From: an uncultured Lachnospiraceae bacterium
GTDB taxonomy: Bacteria; Bacillota; Clostridia; Lachnospirales; Lachnospiraceae
Direction: 5' to 3'
Assembly: GCA_947570615.1 (NCBI GenBank)
Contig: CANOVJ010000001.1
Span: forward strand, 1 to 64,000
DNA length: 64,000 nt
Shown here: positions 36,126 to 43,528 of the stretch, one piece after another
Layout of the letters: each line of letters opens with the position of its first letter
Numbering within the stretch: the first letter of the stretch is position 1
Position numbers and translations under genes: made by a program
Notes under the pieces: generated by a model
Seen by the model: only the letters and a program-made list of their open reading frames with translations
What the model was told of the DNA's origin: nothing
The model's database searches: none

Positions 36126-37379
36126 ATGAAAAAAGTAAAATACCTGATACTGGGGGCCGGTCCTGCCGGCCTCACCTTTGCCCATATGCTGAAAAAAGGG
36201 GGAGAGACTTCCTTCCTGGTTCTGGAGAAGGAGGCGCAGGCGGGAGGGCTCTGCCGCTCCGCGCTGGTGGACGGGAGCCCTTTTGATATGGGCGGAGGCC
36301 ACTTTCTGGATGTGAAAAGGCCGAAGGTTAATGAATTTCTGTTCTCCTTCCTGCCCCGAAAGGAGTGGAAGCTTTTTCAGAGGGACAGCAGGATTTTCAT
36401 AAAGGGGAAGAGCGTGGGCCATCCCCTGGAGACCAATATCTGGCAGTTTGACCTGGAGGAGCAGGTGGCTTATCTGGGCTCCATTGCCAGGGCGGGCTGC
36501 AACAGAGAAGACCCTGTGCCGGAGAAATTTGTGGACTGGATCCGCTGGAAGCTGGGAGAAAAGATTGCGGAGGACTACATGCTTCCCTACAACCGCAAAA
36601 TGTTCGGCGAGGATCTGAACGCGCTGGGCGTATACTGGCTGGAAAAGCTTCCGGATGTAAGCTTTGAGCAGACTCTGCGTTCCTGCCTGACCCACAGAGC
36701 CTGCGGGACACAGCCCGGCCACGCCTCCTTTTATTATCCGCGGGAGTACGGCTACGGCGAGGTGTGGCTGAGGATGGCCGGGCAGCTTGGGGAGAGGATC
36801 CGATACAACACGGCCGCGCAGTCTCTGGACTGTGAGGAAAGAATGGTGCGGACAGACACCGGAGAGGCCATCGCCGCCGGGACGATTGTCACCACCATTC
36901 CCTGGAGGGAATTTCGGAGGATTTCGGGGATGCCGGCGGAGCTTATCGCTTCCATTCAGAAGCTGAGGGCCAGCGCGGTTGAGACCCGTTACCGGAGGCA
37001 GAGGCTGGACACCCCGGCCCAGTGGATCTATGTGCCGGATGAGGAGATCCCGTATCACCGGATTCTGGTGCGCCATAATTTCTGTGAGGGAAGCCGGGGA
37101 TACTGGACGGAGACCAGGCAGGAGAGGACATGTCTGTTTGAACGGCAGCATGAGACCGGGGATGAAAAAAACGGCTTCGATTCCGGAGACAATATTTTTC
37201 TGAATCCCTATGCCTATCCCCTGAATACCCTGGGCAAGCCGGAGATCATGAAAGAGCTTCTGGATTATTGCGCCGGGAAGGGAATCTACGGTCTGGGGCG
37301 CTGGGGGGAGCACTGTCACTACAACTCCGACGTGGTGGTGGAGCTTGCCATGAATCTGGCAGAGAGGCTGGCGGAATAG
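36126..37379 (+). CDS. FAD-dependent amine oxidase/UDP-galactopyranose mutase-like flavoprotein
   Basis: The 417-residue protein has the FAD motif [14 protein letters not shown] (G10, G12, G15) and then GGLCRSALVDGSPFDMGGGHF, a block shared by protoporphyrinogen-oxidase-like and UDP-galactopyranose-mutase-like proteins. YMLPYNRKMFGEDLNALG and the C-terminal GLGRWGEHCHYNSDVVVELAM complete the pattern; the latter resembles GRxxxxxY.NMD FAD-binding ends of mutases. It could make a furanose or a keto sugar. It is the second flavoprotein of the operon and is related to the one at 46444. The exact reaction is not visible. Confidence 0.8.
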   Translation: MKKVKYLILGAGPAGLTFAHMLKKGGETSFLVLEKEAQAGGLCRSALVDGSPFDMGGGHFLDVKRPKVNEFLFSFLPRKEWKLFQRDSRIFIKGKSVGHPLETNIWQFDLEEQVAYLGSIARAGCNREDPVPEKFVDWIRWKLGEKIAEDYMLPYNRKMFGEDLNALGVYWLEKLPDVSFEQTLRSCLTHRACGTQPGHASFYYPREYGYGEVWLRMAGQLGERIRYNTAAQSLDCEERMVRTDTGEAIAAGTIVTTIPWREFRRISGMPAELIASIQKLRASAVETRYRRQRLDTPAQWIYVPDEEIPYHRILVRHNFCEGSRGYWTETRQERTCLFERQHETGDEKNGFDSGDNIFLNPYAYPLNTLGKPEIMKELLDYCAGKGIYGLGRWGEHCHYNSDVVVELAMNLAERLAE

Positions 37380-37380
37380 G

Positions 37381-37502
37381 TTGAAAATAAGCCTGATGGC
37401 TTATTTTCAACCGGCAATTTGTGCCGCAGGCGGCTCAAATTGGATCGCAGATGTGAAACCGCCTGCGCGGATTTCACATCGCGTTGCCGCAAAAAACGCG
37501 GC
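37381..37502 (+). repeat. Array of four consecutive hairpins
   Basis: Hairpin 1 is perfect: TTGAAAATAAGCC (37381-37393), TGAT loop, GGCTTATTTTCAA (37398-37410). Hairpin 2: ATTTGTGCCG (37417-37426) with CGGCTCAAAT (37431-37440), one mismatch. Hairpin 3: GATGTGAAACCGC (37450-37462) with GCGG-A-TTTCACATC (37467-37480). Hairpin 4: GCCGC (37486-37490) with GCGGC (37498-37502). Hairpins 1 and 2 align with the repeat at 8280. The array ends right before the ribosome binding site GGAGG of the next gene. No long T-run follows any hairpin, so it is not a typical terminator. Confidence 0.8.
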
Positions 37503-37514
37503 ATGGAGGTTAAA

Positions 37515-39698
37515 ATGACGACGAAAGACAGAATTCTTAAAATAACATATGTAATGATTGTTCTGCTGTGCCTTTCTGCGGCTCTTTTTGTGCTTGGCCG
37601 CAGCGCGCAGAACGGGCGCAGAACAACGGAGCTTCTCCCGGAGATTGTGGAGGAGCCGATTTATGTGGAGTGCGAGCAGGGGGAGCCTCTGGAGGTGCGC
37701 CTGAGAGCCAGGGAGAGCGTCAATATCAGTGCTTTCCGTTTTCTGCTGGTAAACATTTCGCAGGAAAGCCGGGGAACAGTGCGGATTGCGATGACAGACG
37801 ACGCTTCCTCCCTGCTGCTCAATCAGGTGATACCGGTGGAGACCATCACGCCGGGAAAGTGGTTCTCGGTTCCCGCCTGGATCAGCCTGACAGAGGGCGA
37901 GAGCTATACGCTTTCCATTCTGGCCGACGGAAGCGAGCCGTATTTCATGCAGCGAAAGGAGGATGCGGCGGATCCCCTTCCCTTTGAGATGCAGGTGAGT
38001 AAAGGGGGGGAGGTTCTGGACTGCGGCCTCTCCCTGGGAGTGGAGACGGCGGAAGAGGTGGCTGTCACCTACGGTGAGATTCTGTATTATTCCGTTCCTC
38101 TGTGCATCCTTGGGGCGGCGGCGTTAATTCTCTGCATCCTGTTCGGCAGAAAGAGAATGTGGGGGTTCCTGAAAGGCATTCCCTTCTCCCGTTTTTTCGA
38201 AAGGTATGGGAGCGATCTGTTTCTGGCGCTGCTGTTTGGGGCCCTGTGCGTGAGCGTTTATTCCAGGGCGTATGTAAAAGGGGTGTACATCTCCTCAGAT
38301 TCTGCGGGGTATCTGCGGGAGGCGGTGAATCTCACGAAGGGACAGGGATTCAATTATGACGGGCTGGCCGGGTACGACGCCTGGTTTGCCAACTGGCCTA
38401 TTTTTTATCCGGCCATGATTGCGCTGGTGATGATGGTTACCGGTGCGAACGCTTATCTGGCGTCCAAAATTCTGACCATGGCGCTGATGGCGGCGCTGCT
38501 TGTGATTATCAGGCAGGCTTTTCGCAGGGACGCCTGGTTCTATGCGCTGTGCCTGACCAACATCGGATTTCTGAATCTGGCTTATTATACCTGGAGTGAG
38601 ATCCCCTTTATGGTGTTTCTGCTGGGCTTTGCCCTTGTGCTGGCAAAAATACTGGGGCGTCCCGACCCGGAGGTGAAATGGTATTTTCTGCTGGGAATCC
38701 TGGGACTGTGCTGTTTTCTTACCCGGTATTTCGGGATTTTTGTGTGGATTGTGACCGGAGCCTATATCCTTTGCCTTTTTGCTCGTTATTTACACAAAAG
38801 GGACAAAGTCCTTCTCAGAAAGGCGCTGTCCCTGACGGCCACGGCGTTTTCCGGCGGCGTGCTGAGCATGGCTTATCTGCTTCTGAACAGGATCATGAAC
38901 GGCATGGCCTCCGGCGTCAGCAGGACGCTCTGGTGGGACGACTACGAAAAACTTACCAACGATCTGATCGAGAGCCTGCTCACGGAGGTGTGCAACGTCT
39001 TTTCCATACAGATCCCGGAGCTGGTGGAGGGCTTCCCGTATCATCTGAAGGTGTGGGTGCTGGCGGTGATCCTGACGGGGCTGGGGTGGTTTGTGATAAG
39101 GAATGTAAAGCGCTTTACCCGGGAATCCGTTCTGATCTTCACGGCGGTGTCCTATTACCTGATCTTCACGGTGATCCGTTATTTTTCCTCCATGGATACC
39201 TTTTATTTCCGGTTCTTCGAGCCGGCCAGCTTTCTGCTTTGTCTGGGGCTGATGGGGCTTTTGCTCCCGTACCTGCGGGGGAAAAAGGGCTTTCATTTTT
39301 TCGCGGGGGCAGTGAGCGCGCTGGTGATCCTTGCGGTAGCTTCCGTGTTCGAGAATGGAGGACTGGACGCTTCGCAGGGATATTACCGGCAGCTTTCGGC
39401 CCAGTGGGAACAGGCCTGTGAGGAGATTCCGGAGCGGTCGGTGGTGATTTTTAACGATATCGATTTTCGCGCCTCCTGGTACCGCCCGGATGTGGTGGAG
39501 GGAACCATCACCCCGGAGGATACCATGGAAGGGCTTAAGGAGACATATTATGGCTCTGACTATCTCTGCATCCGCGGGGAGTTCGCTCAGGTCATGCTGG
39601 AGTCCGGGGAGTATCAGGAGAGCGTGAGAGGAGCGCTGGAAAAGGGGATGGATGAGATGGCGCAGGGGGAGGAGTTTGTGGTGATTGCGATGGATTAA
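37515..39698 (+). CDS. Large GT-C membrane protein with N-terminal extracellular beta domain
   Basis: The product has 727 residues. One helix at residues 10-25 is followed by an outer beta-rich domain (about 40-185: VECEQGEPLEVRLRARES, WFSVPAWISLTEGESYTLSI), then about ten helices from residue 195. The first loop of the helical part has VYISSDSAGYLREAVNLTKG, an acidic GT-C-type motif, and GLAGYDAWFANWPIFYPAMI. A C-terminal soluble part (SVVIFNDIDFRASWYRPDVV) follows. ATG at 37515 follows GGAGG. It probably uses a lipid-linked sugar; the N-terminal domain may bind the glycan. A strong terminator follows. Confidence 0.75.
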   Translation: MTTKDRILKITYVMIVLLCLSAALFVLGRSAQNGRRTTELLPEIVEEPIYVECEQGEPLEVRLRARESVNISAFRFLLVNISQESRGTVRIAMTDDASSLLLNQVIPVETITPGKWFSVPAWISLTEGESYTLSILADGSEPYFMQRKEDAADPLPFEMQVSKGGEVLDCGLSLGVETAEEVAVTYGEILYYSVPLCILGAAALILCILFGRKRMWGFLKGIPFSRFFERYGSDLFLALLFGALCVSVYSRAYVKGVYISSDSAGYLREAVNLTKGQGFNYDGLAGYDAWFANWPIFYPAMIALVMMVTGANAYLASKILTMALMAALLVIIRQAFRRDAWFYALCLTNIGFLNLAYYTWSEIPFMVFLLGFALVLAKILGRPDPEVKWYFLLGILGLCCFLTRYFGIFVWIVTGAYILCLFARYLHKRDKVLLRKALSLTATAFSGGVLSMAYLLLNRIMNGMASGVSRTLWWDDYEKLTNDLIESLLTEVCNVFSIQIPELVEGFPYHLKVWVLAVILTGLGWFVIRNVKRFTRESVLIFTAVSYYLIFTVIRYFSSMDTFYFRFFEPASFLLCLGLMGLLLPYLRGKKGFHFFAGAVSALVILAVASVFENGGLDASQGYYRQLSAQWEQACEEIPERSVVIFNDIDFRASWYRPDVVEGTITPEDTMEGLKETYYGSDYLCIRGEFAQVMLESGEYQESVRGALEKGMDEMAQGEEFVVIAMD

Positions 39699-40000
39699 AT
39701 TCCGCATTATTCTTTAAGGAAAATTTAAAATTTCCTTAATTTAGCAGGGGAAGCCTTTTAAAAGGCTTCCTTTTTGTCTATACTGATATCAGCGATTACG
39801 TTTGCTGGTTTTATGAAATCAGTATAAAAGGCGGCAGAGGGACAGCGCCATTTGCTGCACAGGCCATGCTTTTAAGGAGACGGTTTTTGTATCTCTGAGG
39901 GATATCCCTTTTGAGATGGAAATTCCGCTTCCGTGAAAAGACAGGCGGCATAAAAAGTACGTGACGACAACTGAAAAATGAATAAGCAGGAGTGGATTTT
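39699..40000. other. 302-base intergenic gap with terminator and palindromes
   Basis: Besides the terminator at 39749-39775, the gap holds TTAAGGAAA/TTTCCTTAA (39714-39739) just before it. TATACTGAT (39779-39787) and ATCAGTATA (39818-39826) form an inverted repeat that could be a regulator site. GGGATATCCC lies near 39900. I found no small gene and no promoter I trust. Confidence 0.5.
39749..39775 (+). terminator. Rho-independent terminator
   Basis: GGAAGCCTTTT and AAAAGGCTTCC form a perfect stem at 39749-39770, followed by five T. It closes the long operon that starts at 29717. Confidence 0.9.
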
Positions 40001-41512
40001 ATGTTTGTGTCAATGATGTTCCCGGTTTTTCTGGGGATTACGGTCACAGTGTTTTTTGTGTTACCTGTAAAATGGCGTCCGGCGGTTTTGCTTTCTGCCA
40101 GCGGCTTTTTCTGCGCCTGGGCGGATGTGAGGGCCCTGGCGGTGCTCGCGCTGGTCTGTGTGTGTACCTGGAGAGCCGGCCTGATCATCGAAGGACGGCA
40201 GAAAAAAGCGTGCGGGGAGCGGAAAAGGGAAAACGGAGAAGAGAAAAGGAAGAAAACGGACAGGCCGGGCAGGGTCTGCCTGGTTGTGACGGTGTGTCTC
40301 GAGCTCCTTGCGCTGTGCGGGTATAAGTATGTGCCTTACCTGTGCGGGCGGTTCGGATGGACACAGCGCCTTCCCCAGGGGATTGTGGAGAGCCTGGCGA
40401 TGCCGGTGGGATTGTCTTTCTATGTCTTTCAGTCTATCGGCTATCTTGTGGACGCCTACAGAGGAAAAAACGCCGCAGAAAAAAGCGGCGTTGAAAAAAG
40501 CAACGTTGAAAAAAGCTTTATCCATGTGGCCTGTTATCTGGCGTATTTTCCCAGGCTGGTGAGCGGGCCCATTGAGCGGGCGCAGGATTTTCTGCCGCAG
40601 CTTAAGGGTCTGAAGGATGTCAGATTTTTTGACAGAGGAAGACTTTCCACGGCGTTCACCTATATGCTGTGGGGCTATTTTATGAAGATGGTGGTAGCGG
40701 ACCGGCTGGCGGTGACGGTGAACCAGATTTTCCAGTCGGCCAGTGTATTCGACAGCTTCTGGCTTTTTATGGGCATGATTTTTTATACCATACAGATCTA
40801 CTGTGATTTTGCAGGATATTCCTATATCGCCATCGGATGCAGCTGGATTTTCGGGATCAGGCTGCCCCAAAATTTCAGGGCTCCTTACTGTGCGGACAGT
40901 ATCACGGATTTCTGGCGGCGCTGGCATGTCTCCCTGAGCTTTTGGCTGCGGGACTATCTCTATATTCCCCTGGGAGGAAACAGGAGAGGATTTGCCCGAA
41001 AGTGTGTCAATACCATGATCGTGTTTCTGGTGTGCGGAATGTGGCACGGCGCGGGGATTCATTTCCTGGCCTGGGGGCTTTTGCATGGGCTGTATTCGGT
41101 CGTGGAGGCGGCATGGAGAAGGAAAGGCCGGCAGATAAAGGGGGGAAGACCGCTCACCTTTCTGGCGGTTGCCTTCGCGTGGATTTTTTTCCGTGCGGAC
41201 AGCCTGGGTGAGGCGCTCCGCTATGTGGCGGGGATGCTTACGGCGGGCGTTCATCCGCAAATGTGGGGACAGTATATGGAGCTGCTGGGACTGAGCGCGG
41301 TGGAATTTGCGGTGATCCTGACGGGAATTCTGGTGATCCTGCTGGCGGATGAGCTTTGTAATAAAAGAAAGCTTCATCTGCCAACTCTGGTGCAGCGCCG
41401 GGAAAATGCGGGGAGATATCTGGTTTTTTACATGCTGATTGTGGCAATTTTTATTTTTGGCATGTACGGGCCGGGTTATCACGCGGAGCAGTTCATTTAT
41501 ATGCAGTTTTAA
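40001..41512 (+). CDS. MBOAT family O-acyltransferase (AlgI/DltB-like)
   Basis: This 503-residue membrane protein has about eleven helices. The MBOAT hallmarks are SITDFWRRWHVSLSFWLRDY (H309) and CGMWHGAGIHFLAWGLLHG with the catalytic H349. It would pass an acyl group across the membrane to an extracellular partner. The ATG at 40001 has AGGAG upstream; a GTG nine bases earlier is less likely. It is followed 29 bases later by an SGNH-like gene, as in DltB/DltD and AlgI/AlgJ pairs. A cytoplasmic loop (about 155-173) holds three five-residue EKS repeats encoded by hairpin-forming DNA at 40471-40516, which may be a small insertion. Confidence 0.9.
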   Translation: MFVSMMFPVFLGITVTVFFVLPVKWRPAVLLSASGFFCAWADVRALAVLALVCVCTWRAGLIIEGRQKKACGERKRENGEEKRKKTDRPGRVCLVVTVCLELLALCGYKYVPYLCGRFGWTQRLPQGIVESLAMPVGLSFYVFQSIGYLVDAYRGKNAAEKSGVEKSNVEKSFIHVACYLAYFPRLVSGPIERAQDFLPQLKGLKDVRFFDRGRLSTAFTYMLWGYFMKMVVADRLAVTVNQIFQSASVFDSFWLFMGMIFYTIQIYCDFAGYSYIAIGCSWIFGIRLPQNFRAPYCADSITDFWRRWHVSLSFWLRDYLYIPLGGNRRGFARKCVNTMIVFLVCGMWHGAGIHFLAWGLLHGLYSVVEAAWRRKGRQIKGGRPLTFLAVAFAWIFFRADSLGEALRYVAGMLTAGVHPQMWGQYMELLGLSAVEFAVILTGILVILLADELCNKRKLHLPTLVQRRENAGRYLVFYMLIVAIFIFGMYGPGYHAEQFIYMQF

Positions 41513-41541
41513 AGGGATCGGCGCGGCACAGGGAGAGCGTT

Positions 41542-42699
41542 ATGAGGGAAAGAAAGAAAAAATCATGGATAAAACAGCTTACAAGGGTGGGCTTTCTCCT
41601 TCTTCTTGGAGTGACCATCTATTTTGTGACAAATGTACTGCGGATCAAATCGGAGCATGGGATTAATCAGCAGGCGGGGCTGTACTGGCAGAGAGGGGAT
41701 TCTATCGATGTGGCGGCGATGGGAACGAGCCATGTTCACTGCGGCGTCAATACGGGACTTTTGTGGGAAAAATATGGGATCGCGGCCTACGATTACAGCG
41801 GCGCGGAGCAGCCTTTGTGGATGACCTGGTATTATATGCGGGAGCTGTATAAGTATCAGACGCCCAAAATGATCCTGCTGGATCTGTATGCGCCGGCCAG
41901 GTTTAAGGAGGATTACCAGTACGACTGGATATCGGAAAATATCTATGGGATGCGTTTTTCCCTGAACAAGCTGCGGATGCTCTCCGTCAGCGTAGAACCC
42001 TCCCGGCTGCATCAGTATTTTCCCTCCTTTGCGGTATATCACAGCAGATACGATGAACTGGAGGAGGAGGATTTCAATCATTTTTTCTGGGACAGTCAGG
42101 AGAAGGAGGCGTTTAAGGGCTTTACGCCTTACTGGAAAAGGACGCCCCAGCATCGGCCGGAGATTTCCGAGGAGGAAAGGGACGGACTGAGCGCCAAGTC
42201 GGAGAAATATTTAAGAAAAATCATCGCCCTTGCCAGGGAAAAGGGGACAGAGCTGGTTTTGATCGTGGTTCCCTATGTGGAGACCAACCAGGACAGGCGA
42301 ACCTACAACCAAATCATGGATATCGCCGCCCGGGAGGGCGTTACTTTTATCGATTACAACGAGTATTACGATGAGATGGGGATAGACTTTCAGGAGGATT
42401 TTAACGACGAGTCCCATCTGAACTACTGGGGAAGCTGTAAGTTTACGGATTTTCTGGGAGAATTTCTGGCCTCCCATGACGAGATACCCGACAGAAGAGG
42501 GCAGGAAGGGTATGAATCCTGGGAGGAAAACGCCAGAATAATCCGCCGGGAGGCGGTTGATCATGGAGAGGGGCTCCTTAACAGTTCCCCACAAACACAT
42601 ACTTCAGATATTTCCCGGCAGCTTCCGCCAGGCGGTATACCTGTGCCGTCTCCGTTGCCGCCCGGTCTCTCATCCGATACTGCGGAAAAAAGCGGGTAA
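41542..42699 (+). CDS. SGNH/AlgJ-like partner of the MBOAT, with run-on C-terminus
   Basis: The 385-residue protein has one N-terminal helix (VGFLLLLGVTIYFVTNVL) and an outer SGNH-like domain with S63 in AAMGTSHVHCGV and D289-x2-H292 in NDESHLNYWG, the likely triad. It would receive acyl groups from the MBOAT and put them on the glycan. The last 40 residues (about 346-385) are encoded by DNA opposite the 3' end of the minus-strand amrS gene and do not look like a family C-terminus; the normal end is probably near residue 340-350. The original stop may have been lost. Expression is presumably with the MBOAT gene. Confidence 0.8.
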   Translation: MRERKKKSWIKQLTRVGFLLLLGVTIYFVTNVLRIKSEHGINQQAGLYWQRGDSIDVAAMGTSHVHCGVNTGLLWEKYGIAAYDYSGAEQPLWMTWYYMRELYKYQTPKMILLDLYAPARFKEDYQYDWISENIYGMRFSLNKLRMLSVSVEPSRLHQYFPSFAVYHSRYDELEEEDFNHFFWDSQEKEAFKGFTPYWKRTPQHRPEISEEERDGLSAKSEKYLRKIIALAREKGTELVLIVVPYVETNQDRRTYNQIMDIAAREGVTFIDYNEYYDEMGIDFQEDFNDESHLNYWGSCKFTDFLGEFLASHDEIPDRRGQEGYESWEENARIIRREAVDHGEGLLNSSPQTHTSDISRQLPPGGIPVPSPLPPGLSSDTAEKSG

Positions 42700-43432
42700 C
42701 GTGGAGCGGGATTTCCGGGCCGGATTCCTCTGCGGACCGACCGGAGCGGATGGACGCGATCCATGCGGCTTCTTCCTCCATCTCTTCCATGCTGTCGTTG
42801 ATTCCCGGCACGATCAGAGTGGTCAGCTCCACATGACATGTCCCGGCAGCCTGGAGGATGAATTCCTGCACCGCTGACAGGCTCCCGCCCAGCGTCCGGT
42901 AAGTCTCCTCCCGGAAGCATTTCAGGTCAATATTCATGGCATCTATAAAAGGCAGAATCTCCTTAAGTACGCCGGGAGAGGCGCTCCCGTTGGTGACCAG
43001 CACATTTTTCATACCGGCCCTTCTGACCAGCCTGGCGGTATCCCGGACATACTCCCAGCCCACCAGGGGCTCGTTGTAGGTAAAGGCCACGCCGATATTT
43101 CCAATCTCCGCGTATTCCAGGGCCTTATCTGCCAACGCCTCCGGGGAGAGAAAAACGGCTCCGGCATGGGCCTGATCCGTCATGGAAATCTCATGATTCT
43201 GACAAAAGGGGCATCTCAGATTACAGCCAAAGCTCCCCACGGACAGGATAAGACTTCCCGGATAAAAGCGCCGGAGAGGTTTTTTCTCGATGGGATCCAG
43301 GGCCAGGGAGGTGATCTGGCCATAATTTTCACAACGGATCACACCGTCCGTATTTTTTCGGGCCCGGCAGAACCCGGTCTGTCCCGGGTCCAGGCTGCAT
43401 TGGCGGAAGCATGCCTGACAGGTTGTTTTCAT
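42578..43432 (-). CDS. amrS: AmmeMemoRadiSam system radical SAM enzyme
   Basis: This 284-residue protein has a Cys-rich N-terminus (C5, C8, C12, C22), then the radical SAM triad C70-x3-C74-x2-C77 in SFGCNLRCPFCQNHEIS, as in AmrS and PflA-like activases. FTYNEPLVGWEY, NGSASPGVLKEI, MNIDLKCF and HVTRFFPQYRM are diagnostic for AmrS. It follows the Memo/AMMECR1 fusion gene by 96 bases in the same direction, with GGAGGATGAGTC before the ATG. AmrS, Memo and AMMECR1 occur together in many anaerobes and archaea, but their joint reaction is unknown. The 3' end overlaps the convergent SGNH gene by 122 bases. Confidence 0.93.
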   Translation of the reverse strand: MKTTCQACFRQCSLDPGQTGFCRARKNTDGVIRCENYGQITSLALDPIEKKPLRRFYPGSLILSVGSFGCNLRCPFCQNHEISMTDQAHAGAVFLSPEALADKALEYAEIGNIGVAFTYNEPLVGWEYVRDTARLVRRAGMKNVLVTNGSASPGVLKEILPFIDAMNIDLKCFREETYRTLGGSLSAVQEFILQAAGTCHVELTTLIVPGINDSMEEMEEEAAWIASIRSGRSAEESGPEIPLHVTRFFPQYRMRDRAATETAQVYRLAEAAGKYLKYVFVGNC

Positions 43433-43528
43433 GACTCATCCTCCTGGATGGAATGAAGAGTGCGCGCAATCGCAGAACAGAACGCCGGAATCAGAATGGA
43501 TGACCCGGCGGAGCTGCCGGATGGCGGC

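Noticed and set aside
35817-37319. 500-codon minus-strand frame
   Set aside because: Antisense of a GT2 gene and a flavoprotein gene with good motifs and spacing.
40061-41482. 473-codon minus-strand frame
   Set aside because: Antisense of the MBOAT gene, which has complete catalytic motifs.
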